A DNA stretch of 64,000 nt from Pseudomonadota bacterium (GTDB lineage Bacteria; Pseudomonadota; Alphaproteobacteria; Rhodospirillales; Magnetospirillaceae). The stretch is taken from the NCBI GenBank assembly GCA_021793155.1, contig JAJYTF010000005.1, positions 68,203 through 132,202 of the forward strand, in the 5' to 3' direction. Position 1 is the first letter of the stretch; each line of letters starts with the position of its first letter. Both the position numbers and the translations under genes were made by a program. The notes beneath the pieces were generated by a model. That model saw nothing but the letters and a program-made list of their open reading frames with translations. It did not search any database and was not told the origin of the DNA. Shown here piece by piece: positions 8,992 through 18,150 of the stretch.

Positions 8992-10776
8992 TCAGTCGAC
9001 GGCGAAGACCGTCAGGCTTCCACCCAACTGGGTGTAGTTGGACAGCGCCTTGTAGGCGCCCACGGCACCCAGGCCGTCGGTGCCCTTGGTCAACCCGGCC
9101 GCAAGACCGATGCCCGCCCAGCCGCCGACGCCCGAAAGCACGGCGATGTACTGCTTCCCGCGATGGGTGTAGGTCATCACGTTGCCGATAATCCCCGAGG
9201 GGGTCTTGAAGCGGTACAATTCCTTGCCGGTCTTGACGTCGACCGCCTTCAGGTAACCCTCCAAGGTGCCGTAGAAGGCGACGTCACCCGCAGTCACCAG
9301 AGCGCCGCTCCACACCGAGAACGGCTCGGGGTCTGACCATACGATCTTGCCGGAGCTGGCATCCCAGGCAATGAAATTGCCCAGGTTCTGGTCGCCCTTG
9401 GGCGGGAACATGGACAGAGTTGCCCCCACATAGGGCTGGCCCGCCGTGTAGGAGACCTTGAACGGCTCATAATCCATGCAGACGTGGTTGGTCGGCACGT
9501 AGAACAGCCCGGTCTTCGGCGAATACGCCGCCGGCTGCTCGTCCTTCGACCCCAATGCCGCAGGGCAGACGCCCTGGGTATTGTTGTCTTCGCCGTTGTG
9601 CTGGGTGCTGTACTGCGGCACCACTTGCGGCCGGCCGGTCTTCATGTCGATGTGGGTCGCCCAATTGACCTTCGGGTCATACTTTTCGGCGACCAGCAGC
9701 GCGCCGGTCTCGCGGTTCAGCGTATAGGCGAAGCCGTTGCGGTCGAAATGGACCAGGGCCTTGGTCATCTGGCCTTTCACCGGCATGTCGGCGAGGATCA
9801 TCTCGTTGACGCCGTCATAGTCCCACTCGTCATGGGGCGTCATCTGGAAGACCCATTTGGCAACGCCGGTGTCGATGTCGCGGGCAAAAATGGTCATCGA
9901 CCACTTGTTGTCGCCGGGACGCTGGCTCGGGTTCCAGGTGCTGGGATTGCCCGAGCCGTAGTAGACCAGGTTCAGCTTCGGATCATAGGAGACCCAGCCC
10001 CAGACGGCACCGCCGCCGATCTTCCACTGGTCCCCCTGCCAGGTATTGAGCGAAGAATTGGCGCCCACCGGCTTGCCCAACGACATCGTCTTCTGGGGGT
10101 CGAACAGGATCTGCTCGTCGGGGCCGACCGAGTATGCCCTCCACGCCAGTGATCCATCCTTCATATTGTAGGCAGTCATCCGGCCTTGAACGCCGAACTC
10201 GCCGCCGCTGATGCCGACCAGCACCTTGTCTTTCACGACCGCCGGCGCCGAGGTCATGGTCTCACCCTTCGCCGGATCGCCGTTCTTCACCTGCCATGCG
10301 ACCTCGCCGGTCTTGGCATCCAAAGCAACCAGCGTGGCGTCGGCCTGGCTGAGGAATATCTTGCCGTCGCCATAGGCGACACCCCGGTTGACCGTGTCGC
10401 AACACATCACCGGAATCACCGATGGATCCTGCCGGGGCTCGTATTTCCAGAGGACCCGGCCATCGTGGTTGAGGTCAAGGGCGTAGACGATATTCGGGAA
10501 GGGCGTGTGCAGGTACATTATGTCGCCGACGACCAGCGGCTCACCTTCGTGGCCACGCAGGACGCCGGTGGAGAAGGTCCAGACCGGATGAAGGTGCTGG
10601 ACGTTTTCCCGATTGATCTGGTTGAGCGTACTGAAACGTTGCGCAGAGTAATCGTGGGTGGGCATCACCCATTGATTAGCGTCCGTCTCAAGCTTCAGTA
10701 GCTGTTCATTGGCACTGGCCCCACACAGCGGCAACAGGCATAGCCCCGTCGCCACAAAGACTGTCCTCCATCCCAT
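8992..10776 (-). CDS. xoxF: Lanthanide-dependent methanol dehydrogenase XoxF
   Basis: 594-residue periplasmic PQQ quinoprotein with a signal peptide ([22 protein letters not shown]) and repeated propeller W-motifs ([18 protein letters not shown]). The vicinal disulfide is MCCDTVNRG (Cys125-Cys126). Metal and catalytic residues are visible as Glu193 in GGEFG, Asn277 in GSGNPSTWN and the DYD pair in PHDEWDYDG. Asp319 is the expected catalytic base and Asp321 the extra Asp that marks lanthanide enzymes; calcium-type MxaF has Ala there. It oxidises methanol to formaldehyde, or further to formate in some XoxF. The SD is CGGGAGAC. It heads xoxF-xoxG-xoxJ; no mxaF is in the window. Confidence 0.97.
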   Translation of the reverse strand: MGWRTVFVATGLCLLPLCGASANEQLLKLETDANQWVMPTHDYSAQRFSTLNQINRENVQHLHPVWTFSTGVLRGHEGEPLVVGDIMYLHTPFPNIVYALDLNHDGRVLWKYEPRQDPSVIPVMCCDTVNRGVAYGDGKIFLSQADATLVALDAKTGEVAWQVKNGDPAKGETMTSAPAVVKDKVLVGISGGEFGVQGRMTAYNMKDGSLAWRAYSVGPDEQILFDPQKTMSLGKPVGANSSLNTWQGDQWKIGGGAVWGWVSYDPKLNLVYYGSGNPSTWNPSQRPGDNKWSMTIFARDIDTGVAKWVFQMTPHDEWDYDGVNEMILADMPVKGQMTKALVHFDRNGFAYTLNRETGALLVAEKYDPKVNWATHIDMKTGRPQVVPQYSTQHNGEDNNTQGVCPAALGSKDEQPAAYSPKTGLFYVPTNHVCMDYEPFKVSYTAGQPYVGATLSMFPPKGDQNLGNFIAWDASSGKIVWSDPEPFSVWSGALVTAGDVAFYGTLEGYLKAVDVKTGKELYRFKTPSGIIGNVMTYTHRGKQYIAVLSGVGGWAGIGLAAGLTKGTDGLGAVGAYKALSNYTQLGGSLTVFAVD

Positions 10777-11032
10777 GGCGCTGTCTCCCGGTTAACTGGT
10801 ATTATTCTGACAAAAGACACCACTATCCGTCTTCCATGTAGGCAGATGGCTAAGTCTGTATACTTTATATAATTAGACTTATTATAATACGTTGTTTGCC
10901 ACTTACCTACAAGCACTTGTTCGATTCCAGAGCGCTATAGAACTGATACTTTGGTACGGTTCCTAACAACCCTGGAGCAGCTGTCTGCCCGCTTGCCCGC
11001 GGACCGGACCCCAAGAGCCCGGTCTGGCGGAC
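10777..11032 (-). promoter_or_regulatory. xoxF upstream region with inverted repeat TAAGTCT-N17-AGACTTA
   Basis: This 256-bp gap between xoxF and the upstream frmA gene (same strand) is conspicuously AT-rich around 10795-10920. It contains an inverted repeat with arms at 10851-10857 and 10875-10881, about 75 bp upstream of the xoxF start. The size fits a dimeric regulator site, and the spacer TATACTTTATATAATT could hold a -10 element. The likely regulator (AraC type, 13.2 kb) is inferred only from location. Confidence 0.5.
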
Positions 11033-12142
11033 TCAATAGACCACCACGCTGCGGATCGATTCGCCCCTGGCCATCAGATCGAAGCCTTCGTTGATCCGCT
11101 CCAACGGCAGGGTATGGGTGATCAGATCGTCGATGTTGATCTTGCCGTTCATGTACCACTCGACGATCTTCGGCACGTCGGTCCGCCCCCGTGCGCCGCC
11201 GAAGGCGGTTCCCTTCCACACGCGGCCGGTCACCAGCTGGAAGGGGCGCGTCGAGATTTCCTTTCCCGCACCCGCGACCCCGATGATGACGCTGGTGCCC
11301 CAGCCGCGGTGGCAACACTCCAACGCCTGGCGCATGACCTCAGTGTTGCCGATGCATTCGAAGCTGTAATCGGCACCGCCGTTGGTCAACTCGACCAGAT
11401 AGGGAACCAGGTCACCCCCGATTTCCTTCGGGTTGACGAAATGGGTCAGCCCGAACTTGCGAGCCAGGGCCTCGCGTGCCGGGTTGACATCGACGCCGAC
11501 GATCATGTCGGCCCCGGCGAGCCGGGCTCCCTGCAAGACGTTGAGGCCGATGCCGCCCAGCCCGAACACCACCACATTGGCTCCCGGCTCGACTTTCGCC
11601 GTATAGATCACCGCTCCGATGCCGGTGGTGACGCCACAGCCGATGTAGCAGACCTTATCGAAGGGAGCATCCTCACGGATCTTCGCCAAGGCGATTTCCG
11701 GCATCACCGTGAAATTGGCGAAGGTGGAGCAACCCATGTAATGCAGGACTGGTTTACCGCCGAGCGAAAACCGGCTTGTTCCGTCCGGCATCAGACCCTT
11801 GCCCTGGGTTGCTCGGATCGCCGTGCATAGATTGGTCTTGCGCGACAGGCAGGACTTGCACTGGCGACATTCGGGAGTGTAAAGGGGAATAACGTGATCC
11901 CCCTTTTTCAGCGTCGTCACACCCGGCCCGACGTCGACCACGATGCCCGCGCCTTCGTGCCCCAGGATGGAAGGGAAAAGTCCTTCCGGATCGGCGCCCG
12001 AAAGGGTGTATTGGTCCGTATGGCAGATCCCGGTCGCCTTGATCTCGACCAGCACCTCGCCCGCCTTCGGCCCCTCCAACTGGACCGTCTCGACCTTCAA
12101 AGGCGCCCCGGCCTCGAAGGCAACCGCTGCCCGCACATCCAT
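11033..12142 (-). CDS. frmA: S-(hydroxymethyl)glutathione dehydrogenase / class III alcohol dehydrogenase
   Basis: 369 residues from the ATG at 12142, preceded by GGGAGA; an in-frame upstream start at 12178 lacks support. It is a zinc-dependent medium-chain dehydrogenase. Catalytic Zn region is GICHTDQYTLSG with GHEGAGIVVDVG, structural Zn Cys cluster is CRQCKSCLSRKTNLC, and the NAD-binding GLGGIGLNVLQGAR follows. It oxidises S-hydroxymethylglutathione, formed from formaldehyde and GSH, to S-formylglutathione in the cytoplasm. The next gene upstream is gfa, so the two form a formaldehyde-removal unit behind XoxF. No S-formylglutathione hydrolase (fghA) is in the window. Confidence 0.94.
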   Translation of the reverse strand: MDVRAAVAFEAGAPLKVETVQLEGPKAGEVLVEIKATGICHTDQYTLSGADPEGLFPSILGHEGAGIVVDVGPGVTTLKKGDHVIPLYTPECRQCKSCLSRKTNLCTAIRATQGKGLMPDGTSRFSLGGKPVLHYMGCSTFANFTVMPEIALAKIREDAPFDKVCYIGCGVTTGIGAVIYTAKVEPGANVVVFGLGGIGLNVLQGARLAGADMIVGVDVNPAREALARKFGLTHFVNPKEIGGDLVPYLVELTNGGADYSFECIGNTEVMRQALECCHRGWGTSVIIGVAGAGKEISTRPFQLVTGRVWKGTAFGGARGRTDVPKIVEWYMNGKINIDDLITHTLPLERINEGFDLMARGESIRSVVVY

Positions 12143-12233
12143 CGTCGTCTCCCTGTCATGACCGTCCTCACCCGGCAACCGGCAGCGTGGGGATGCGGAA
12201 GACCGGGCCCCCGCATCCGCTGCCTTCGCCCGA

Positions 12234-12812
12234 TCAGGCCCTCAGCACACCCGACGCCTTGGCGACCTGGGTCGATATGAAGTCCATCAGCGGCGGCGAC
12301 AGGCAGTCATAGGGTTCGAGACCGAGCTCTCTCAGCCTCGCCCGCACCGCCCCTTGCTGTCCCGGGTCAGCCCCCGCCTCGATGATGGAGGAGACGAACG
12401 CGGCGAACTCCGGGGGAGACCAGCCGCCTTGGCGAGACAGCTCGGTGTGGATGAAATCGAAGCCGTAAAGCGGATGCTTGGGATTTTCGATGCGCCCGTA
12501 CATATGGACGCCGCATTCCTTGCAGGCATGGCGCTGAATGGTCGCCGCGGGATCGACGACATGAAGCTTGTCGGCATTTTTCGTAACACTCAGATTGTCC
12601 CGCGGCACCACGGCGACGATCGAGAACAACGCCCCTTCCGGCTTCCAGCACTTCGTGCAGCCGCAGGCGTGGTTATGCGCCGATTGCCCCTTGATCGTCA
12701 CTTCGACGGGATTGTTCGCGCATTTGCACTGCAGCGTACCGCCGGCGAAATTTTCTGCGGCCGGCTTGATCCCGTGGTCCACGGACGGATGGATTGAAAC
12801 GGTACCAACCAT
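12234..12812 (-). CDS. gfa: Glutathione-dependent formaldehyde-activating enzyme
   Basis: 192-residue protein of the GFA/CENP-V fold. Zinc-binding Cys are visible in [25 protein letters not shown] and [15 protein letters not shown]. It is reported to promote condensation of formaldehyde with GSH, the step before FrmA. The start at 12812 has the SD GGGAGGG. The gene lies 91 bases upstream of frmA on the same strand, and a GC-rich hairpin sits 22 bases before its start codon. Confidence 0.92.
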   Translation of the reverse strand: MVGTVSIHPSVDHGIKPAAENFAGGTLQCKCANNPVEVTIKGQSAHNHACGCTKCWKPEGALFSIVAVVPRDNLSVTKNADKLHVVDPAATIQRHACKECGVHMYGRIENPKHPLYGFDFIHTELSRQGGWSPPEFAAFVSSIIEAGADPGQQGAVRARLRELGLEPYDCLSPPLMDFISTQVAKASGVLRA

Positions 12813-12834
12813 GGTTCGCCCTCCCGAGGTTAAG

Positions 12835-12856
12835 TCCCCCCGATCGGGCGGGGGGA
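12835..12856. promoter_or_regulatory. GC hairpin in the gfa leader
   Basis: TCCCCCCG and CGGGGGGA form a perfect 8-bp stem around a 6-base loop, ending just upstream of the gfa SD (minus strand). It could be a 5'-UTR structure or a terminator. The rest of the 370-bp gap between gfa and the AraC gene (to 13182) shows nothing else I recognise. Confidence 0.45.
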
Positions 12857-13182
12857 TTCATGCCACTTCGCGGAGTATGGACGGGCTGAAGAATGGCTGG
12901 CTTGCCCCACAGCGAAGAGACTCTTGCCTACCGGCGAACAAGCCCCCGCCTCTTCGGCAAACGAGCGGCACCATCCCTGTCAAAGCCACGGATTGCGCGG
13001 GTCCTTCCTCTCGCGCCCAGCCACGGGACCCGGTTCCATGCAACGAAAGTCGCAATGCCCAAGGGAAATTTCTTCATTACAATTTGCACATTATTATCAG
13101 TTCGGCGGGGCATGTCGCGTCCCGCGAGCGGCCACACCGCTCCCCGATCAATAGTGGTGACTCGGACATAGAGGGCTGCGAC

Positions 13183-14127
13183 GTGGCCGATAAAATGACG
13201 TTTCTCGGGACGTCCGAGATATCCATTTCGGACCGCCCCCGCTTCTGGGCCGACTCGCTTTCCGGACTGTGCGGGAAGCTCCATGCCGATCCGTATGGTG
13301 CCAAGACCATCGACGGCGAAATTCGCTGCGGAATTCTGGGCCGCCTGAAACTCTGCCAGATCGCCGCGACCCGCCATCGCGTCAGTCTTCCCTCCGGCCT
13401 TGCGGGGGGCGGCCGTCATCCGGTGGTCAAAGTGGTGCTGCAAACCGAAGGCATTTCCGTCTTCGAGCAGGGCGGCCTGCAACTCACGATCGAACCGGGA
13501 GAATGCTTCGCCTACGACGTCTCCCGCCCGCACCGGATCTACAATCCGACCTCGACCAAGCATCTGGTGGTCATCGTGCCGAAGGAGCTGGCCCTCCAGC
13601 ACGGCTTCCGCCATAGCGACATCGCCGACCAGCGCTATACGGCGCGTCACGGTGTCGGCCGGCTGGTCTACGAGCTGGTCAGCTCGACCTTCAAGGAGAT
13701 GACCGCCATCGAGCCGGAGTGCGAAGAGGAATTGGCCGAGTCGATCCTCAATCTGCTTTTCCTGCCGCTTCCCCATGGCCAGCGCGAACCCGGCAACCCG
13801 TCGCCCGGCGACGAATTGAGGCGGCAAATCAAGACCTACATCAGCAAGAACCTGCAGGATCCGGAGCTGTGCATCGAGCGCATCGCCGCGGCACTGAACT
13901 GCACCAAGCGCTACCTGCACATGGCCTTCGCCAACGAAGGCACGACGATCGCCAAATACATCTGGATGGTCCGGCTGGAACAATGCCGCCACCAGTTGGA
14001 GACCGCCAGCCGCAACGACACGACGATCACCGACGTCGCCTTTACCTGGGGGTTCAACAGCTCGTCCCATTTCAGCCGCGTATTCAAGGAAAAATTCGGT
14101 GTCCCTCCCTCGCATTACCTGCGCTGA
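13183..14127 (+). CDS. AraC-family transcriptional regulator
   Basis: 314 residues from a GTG at 13183, placed 7 bases after GAGGG; an ATG at 13195 is an alternative. The N-terminal half resembles the AraC_binding_2 cupin-like domain (GGLQLTIEPGECFAYDVSRPHRI). The C-terminal 100 residues hold the double helix-turn-helix: IERIAAALNCTKRYLHMAFANEG and ITDVAFTWGFNSSSHFSRVFKEKFG. It sits 24 bases before the PedBC-like ABC genes and between gfa and pqq, so it probably controls part of the methanol/PQQ island. The inducer is unknown. Confidence 0.9.
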   Translation: MADKMTFLGTSEISISDRPRFWADSLSGLCGKLHADPYGAKTIDGEIRCGILGRLKLCQIAATRHRVSLPSGLAGGGRHPVVKVVLQTEGISVFEQGGLQLTIEPGECFAYDVSRPHRIYNPTSTKHLVVIVPKELALQHGFRHSDIADQRYTARHGVGRLVYELVSSTFKEMTAIEPECEEELAESILNLLFLPLPHGQREPGNPSPGDELRRQIKTYISKNLQDPELCIERIAAALNCTKRYLHMAFANEGTTIAKYIWMVRLEQCRHQLETASRNDTTITDVAFTWGFNSSSHFSRVFKEKFGVPPSHYLR

Positions 14128-14151
14128 TCGTTCATTGCCGGCGGTGGGATC

Positions 14152-14886
14152 ATGACCCTCGCTCTGGAAGTGACGGGGCTTACCTACTGTTTCGGGCAGA
14201 AGCGCGCCCTGGACGAGGTCTCGTTCGCCGTCGAGAGGACGAGCTTCACGGCGCTGCTGGGCCCGAACGGGGCGGGCAAGACCACATTTTTTTCCCTCGC
14301 CACGCGCCTGTTCGATGCTCCTGCCGGAACGATCCGCATTTTCGGCCGCGACGTGACGCGCCACCCGGGTGAAGCGCTCGCCCGGCTGGGAGTGGTCTTC
14401 CAGGACCCCACCCTCGACCTCGACCTCAGCGTGGTGCAGAACCTGCGCTACGCTGCCGCCTTGCACGGCCTCAAGCCGCGCCTCGCGGCCGAGAGGATCG
14501 AGCGGGAGCTGGCCCGCTTCGGGCTGTTCGAACAGCGCCATCAGAAAGCCCGCCGCCTCAACGGCGGTCATCGCCGCCGCATCGAAATCGCGCGGGCGCT
14601 GATGCACGAGCCGGCATTGCTGCTGCTGGACGAACCGACGGTCGGCCTTGACACCCCGACCCGCAGTCAGCTGGTCGCGCTGGTTCATCAGCTGTGCCAC
14701 GAGGAAGGCATCGCCGTCCTGTGGACAACGCATCTGGTGGACGAACTGAATGATGAGGGAGACCGCGTCGTGCTTCTGCAGAGGGGCCGTGTGCAGGCCC
14801 AGGGAACCGTTCCCGAAGTCCTTGCCGCCGCCGGAGCGGCAGACCTCCACTCCATCTTCGGGCCGGCCCCGGCGCTTCTCCCATGA
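14152..14886 (+). CDS. ABC transporter ATP-binding protein of the PQQ alcohol dehydrogenase system (PedB-like)
   Basis: 244 residues. Walker A is GPNGAGKTT, Q-loop GVVFQDPTLDLDLS, the signature is the unusual LNGGHRRR, Walker B is LLLLDEPTVGLD and the H-loop lies in WTTHLVDEL. Members next to PQQ dehydrogenases are named TIGR03864. It is an ABC-2 exporter-type ATPase, coupled (ATGA) to the permease that follows. Relatives in Pseudomonas pedA1A2BC and Methylobacterium lut loci support lanthanide-dependent growth, so import of lanthanide or export of a related ligand are both possible. The periplasmic partners appear to be 11 kb away at 2.0-4.2 kb. Confidence 0.88.
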   Translation: MTLALEVTGLTYCFGQKRALDEVSFAVERTSFTALLGPNGAGKTTFFSLATRLFDAPAGTIRIFGRDVTRHPGEALARLGVVFQDPTLDLDLSVVQNLRYAAALHGLKPRLAAERIERELARFGLFEQRHQKARRLNGGHRRRIEIARALMHEPALLLLDEPTVGLDTPTRSQLVALVHQLCHEEGIAVLWTTHLVDELNDEGDRVVLLQRGRVQAQGTVPEVLAAAGAADLHSIFGPAPALLP

Positions 14887-15674
14887 CCTGGCTGATCTGC
14901 CTGAAGGCCATCGTCTGGCGGGAGCTGCTTCGCTTCCTTAATCAGCCGTCGCGGCTGATCAGCGCGCTGGTCCGTCCACTCATCTGGCTGCTGGTCTTTG
15001 CCGCCGGCTTCCGTGCCGCCCTGGGATTGGCGATCGCGCCTCCCTACGACACCTACATTCCCTATGGCGTCTATGTCGTTCCCGGTCTGGTCGGCATGGT
15101 CCAGCTGTTCAATGCCATGCAGAGTTCCCTGTCGATGGTCTACGACCGCGAGATGGGAAGCATGCGGCTGCTGCTGACCAGCCCCCTGCCACGCTGGTAC
15201 CTGATTTCCTGCAAACTTCTGGCCGGAATCGTCGTATCGGTCGTGCAGGTTTACGCCTTTCTGGCAGTCGCCTGGCTGTGCGGAGACGACGCGCCCCCCC
15301 TCGGTTACGTCACGGTGCTCCCCGCGCTGATCGCCAACGGAGTGATGTTGGGGGCGCTGGGATTGCTTCTGTCCTCGCTGATCCGCCAACTGGAGAACTT
15401 CGCCGGAGTCATGAATTTCGTGGTGTTCCCACTGTTCTTCCTGTCCACCGCGCTCTACCCGTTGTGGAAGATTCGCGAAGGCAGCGAAATCGTCGCAGAT
15501 ATCTGCGCACTAAACCCGTTCACCTACGGCGTCGAAATGATCCGCTTTGGGCTCTATGGCCAATGGAACGGCCTGGCGACCCTGGTCGTCCTGACCGTCG
15601 GCCCGCTGCTCCTCGCCGGCGCCATCCTCGGCTACAGCCCCAGCCGCGGGCTGATCCGGCGGAAAGCCGCTTAG
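14883..15674 (+). CDS. ABC-2 type permease (PedC-like)
   Basis: 263 residues with about six hydrophobic segments, including LIWLLVFAAGFRAAL, LLAGIVVSVVQVYAFLAVAWL and FVVFPLFFLSTALYPLW. The last is the typical ABC-2 (NodJ/DrrB-like) motif region. It starts in the ATGA overlap with the ATPase gene. It forms the transmembrane part of the PedBC-like transporter linked to PQQ dehydrogenases. The gene ends 124 bases before pqqA. Confidence 0.88.
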   Translation: MTWLICLKAIVWRELLRFLNQPSRLISALVRPLIWLLVFAAGFRAALGLAIAPPYDTYIPYGVYVVPGLVGMVQLFNAMQSSLSMVYDREMGSMRLLLTSPLPRWYLISCKLLAGIVVSVVQVYAFLAVAWLCGDDAPPLGYVTVLPALIANGVMLGALGLLLSSLIRQLENFAGVMNFVVFPLFFLSTALYPLWKIREGSEIVADICALNPFTYGVEMIRFGLYGQWNGLATLVVLTVGPLLLAGAILGYSPSRGLIRRKAA

Positions 15675-15767
15675 AGACGAAATGATCGTCCTGGTTGTTG
15701 CAGTTTCCAGTAAAAAGTAGAGGCAACTAAAGCACAATTGCCCGTGTTTTGGAATCGGTCTATTTTT

Positions 15768-15782
15768 CCAGAATTATTCTGG
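15768..15782. promoter_or_regulatory. Perfect palindrome abutting the pqqA ribosome binding site
   Basis: CCAGAAT-T-ATTCTGG is a perfect 7-bp inverted repeat. Its last two G residues run into the SD sequence GTAGGAGG of pqqA. It could be an operator or an RNA hairpin that affects pqqA translation. No regulator match is known to me. Confidence 0.5.
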
Positions 15783-15798
15783 GTAGGAGGAGACAGTC

Positions 15799-15879
15799 AT
15801 GAAAAGGTGGAAGACTCCCCGCGTCCGTGAAATCGCCATCGGCCTGGAAATTAACTCGTACGCGTGCGCGGCCGTGTGA
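15799..15879 (+). CDS. pqqA: PQQ precursor peptide PqqA
   Basis: 26-residue peptide with a strong SD (GGAGGAGA) six bases before the ATG. It contains the invariant Glu and Tyr of PqqA in the form E-x3-Y: GLEINSY, Glu17 and Tyr21. PqqE cross-links these two side chains to begin PQQ synthesis. Typical PqqA peptides are 22-29 residues. The start MKRWKTPRV is also family-like. It is followed by 140 bases without a gene, then pqqC; the usual pqqB is not here. Confidence 0.95.
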   Translation: MKRWKTPRVREIAIGLEINSYACAAV

Positions 15880-16019
15880 TTCCAGAACTCTCGGCCCGCT
15901 GCGGCGGATGAAGGGACGACGACGGCCGGCACCCGGGTGAGTACCTGTACAAGGTGGTTTCCGACGCCGCCCTTTCATCCCCGTCTCCGTTTTCCCGATC
16001 CGCAGGAAGGAACGCCTGC

Positions 16020-16766
16020 ATGACAGCTCGAGCGGTCGAACCGCTGAGCCCCGACGGGCTGGAGGCGCGCTTGCGCCGGATCGGCGCCGAGCGCTATCAC
16101 AGCCTGCATCCCTTTCACCGGCTGCTGCACGGCGGCAAGCTGGATCGCGGCCAGGTGCAGGCTTGGGCCCTGAACCGCTACGTCTATCAGGCGGGCATTC
16201 CGCGCAAGGATGCGGCGCTGATCGCCCGGATCGAAGATCGCGCGCTGCGCCGCGAATGGGTCAGGCGCATCCACGACCATGACGGTGACGCAACCGACGA
16301 AGGCGGCATCGCCCGCTGGCTGACATTGACCGACGGGCTAGGGCTCGACCGCGACTATGTGAGGTCGACGGAAGGGGCGCTGCCGGCGACGGTTTTCGCC
16401 GTCGAAGCCTATCAGCACTTCGTTTACCAGCACACGCCGCTGGAGGGCGTCGCTTCGTCCCTGACCGAGCTGTTCGCCCCGCCCACCCATGCCGAGCGCA
16501 TCGCCGGCCTGTTGGAACATTACGATTTCATCGACGAGAGCCTGGTCGCCTATTTTCGCCGCAGGCTGGAGCAGGCGCCTCGCGATGTCGGCTTTGCCCT
16601 GGCCTATGTGCGCGGGCACGCGCGCACCATCGAGCAGCAACAGGCGGTGCTGAAGGCGCTGGAATTCAAGACCAACGTGCTGTGGGCCCAGTTGGATGCT
16701 CTCTATTTCGCCTATGTGGAGCCCGGCCTGATTCCGCCGGGTGCATTCCAACCGGAGGGCCCATGA
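16020..16766 (+). CDS. pqqC: Pyrroloquinoline-quinone synthase PqqC
   Basis: 248 residues from the ATG at 16020 after AGGAAGG; the frame is open further upstream but those residues are not family-like. PqqC is a cofactor-free oxidase of the TenA/heme-oxygenase-like fold that performs the final ring closure and oxidation to PQQ. Recognisable stretches are [37 protein letters not shown] and [26 protein letters not shown], with active-site-type His and Tyr residues. It overlaps pqqD in ATGA. Confidence 0.96.
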   Translation: MTARAVEPLSPDGLEARLRRIGAERYHSLHPFHRLLHGGKLDRGQVQAWALNRYVYQAGIPRKDAALIARIEDRALRREWVRRIHDHDGDATDEGGIARWLTLTDGLGLDRDYVRSTEGALPATVFAVEAYQHFVYQHTPLEGVASSLTELFAPPTHAERIAGLLEHYDFIDESLVAYFRRRLEQAPRDVGFALAYVRGHARTIEQQQAVLKALEFKTNVLWAQLDALYFAYVEPGLIPPGAFQPEGP

Positions 16767-17059
16767 CCGTTCAGCGCCAACGTCTGTTGATCGACGGTGC
16801 TTCGGTGCCGACTTTCGCAGCCCATGCCCGCTTGCATCACGACCGAGCCGGACAGCGCTGGGTGGTGCTGGCGCCGGAACGGATGTTCGTCCTGGACGAG
16901 GCCGCAGTCGAGGTGTTGCAGCGGATCGACGGCCGGCGCAGCGTCGCCAGCTTGTCGGCGGAACTGGCCGACAGCTTTGGTGCGCCGCAGGCCGAGGTCG
17001 AAACAGATGTCATCGGGCTTCTGCAGGAGCTGGCCGACAAGATGGTGATCACCGCATGA
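16763..17059 (+). CDS. pqqD: PQQ biosynthesis peptide chaperone PqqD
   Basis: 98 residues, starting at the ATG that overlaps the pqqC stop. PqqD is the RiPP recognition element that binds PqqA and presents it to PqqE. The winged-helix-like pattern is visible: [27 protein letters not shown], then [14 protein letters not shown] and [18 protein letters not shown]. It is a separate gene and is coupled to pqqE by a second ATGA overlap. Confidence 0.95.
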   Translation: MTVQRQRLLIDGASVPTFAAHARLHHDRAGQRWVVLAPERMFVLDEAAVEVLQRIDGRRSVASLSAELADSFGAPQAEVETDVIGLLQELADKMVITA

Positions 17060-18150
17060 CCTCCCTGCCGCCCCCCTTGGCACTGCTGTGCGAATTGACC
17101 CATCGCTGCCCTCTGCGATGCGTCTACTGCTCCAATCCGCTGGACCTGGAACCAGCCCGTCGAGAGATGGCGACCCGGGAGTGGCTCGGGCTGCTCGACC
17201 AGGCGGCCGAGATGGGCGTCCTGCAGGTCCACCTGTCGGGCGGCGAGCCGACGGTGCGCGAGGATCTCGAACAGATCGTGGGACATGCTGCCAGAGCCGG
17301 GCTTTACACCAACCTGATCACCTCGGGAGTGATGGCCGACGAAGCGCGTCTCGACGCCCTGATGGAGGCAGGCCTCGAGCATGTTCAGATCAGCTTTCAG
17401 GACAGCAAGGCGGCGGGCGCCGACCGCATCAGCGGCTACCCCGGCGGCTTGGCGCGCAAGCTGCGCTTCGCCCGCTGGGTGACCGAACGCGGGCTGGCCT
17501 TGACGGTCAACGCGGTAATCACCCGCCACAATGCGGCGCGCCTGCCGGCGATGGTCGACCTCGCGGTCGATTTGGGGGCGAACCGCCTTGAGGTAGCCAA
17601 TGTGCAATATTACGGCTGGGGCCTGCTGAATCGCGCCGCCCTGATGCCGAGCCGCGACCAACTCGCCGACATGACCGAGGTGGTCGAGGCGGCGCGCCGG
17701 CGGCTGACCGGCATCCTGCAGATCGATTTCGTCGTCCCCGATTATTACGCCAGGCGCCCCAAATCCTGCATGGGCGGCTGGGGCCGGCGCTTCGTGAATG
17801 TGACTCCCAGCGGCAAGGTTCTGCCCTGCCACGCCGCCGAGACTATTCCCGGCCTGCGTTTCGACCGGGTGCAGGACCGACCTTTGGCCGAAATTTGGAC
17901 CGACAACATGGCCTTCCGCCGCTATCGCGGCGTCGATGGCCTGCCCACCGCCTGCCGGACCTGCCCCATGCACGAGGTGGACTGGGGCGGTTGCCGGTGC
18001 CAGGCACTGGCCCTCGCCGGCTCGGCCGACGCGATGGACCCCACTTGCGAGCTGTCGGAGCACCACGGGCTGGTCCAGGCGATGGCCGAAGAGGAAGCCC
18101 GACTGTCGGAAGACCCGCCGCTGGTCTACCGCGGCCGGCGCCGAGCCTAG
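17056..18150 (+). CDS. pqqE: PqqA peptide cyclase PqqE (radical SAM)
   Basis: 364 residues. The radical-SAM cluster is CPLRCVYC (Cys18, Cys22, Cys25), the SAM-binding GGE is HLSGGEPT, and the SPASM region has further Cys in [18 protein letters not shown] and [17 protein letters not shown]. With PqqD it forms the Glu-Tyr C-C bond in PqqA. The last codon is GCC and the TAG stop lies inside the CTAG end of the 123-bp element that begins at 18147. The protein ends at a normal place for PqqE, so the element seems to have kept the stop rather than truncated the gene. Confidence 0.96.
   Translation: MTSLPPPLALLCELTHRCPLRCVYCSNPLDLEPARREMATREWLGLLDQAAEMGVLQVHLSGGEPTVREDLEQIVGHAARAGLYTNLITSGVMADEARLDALMEAGLEHVQISFQDSKAAGADRISGYPGGLARKLRFARWVTERGLALTVNAVITRHNAARLPAMVDLAVDLGANRLEVANVQYYGWGLLNRAALMPSRDQLADMTEVVEAARRRLTGILQIDFVVPDYYARRPKSCMGGWGRRFVNVTPSGKVLPCHAAETIPGLRFDRVQDRPLAEIWTDNMAFRRYRGVDGLPTACRTCPMHEVDWGGCRCQALALAGSADAMDPTCELSEHHGLVQAMAEEEARLSEDPPLVYRGRRRA

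Noticed and set aside
12928-14850. Long open frame on the minus strand opposite the AraC and ABC ATPase genes
   Set aside because: It has no recognisable domain and is a codon-bias shadow of the two clear plus-strand genes.
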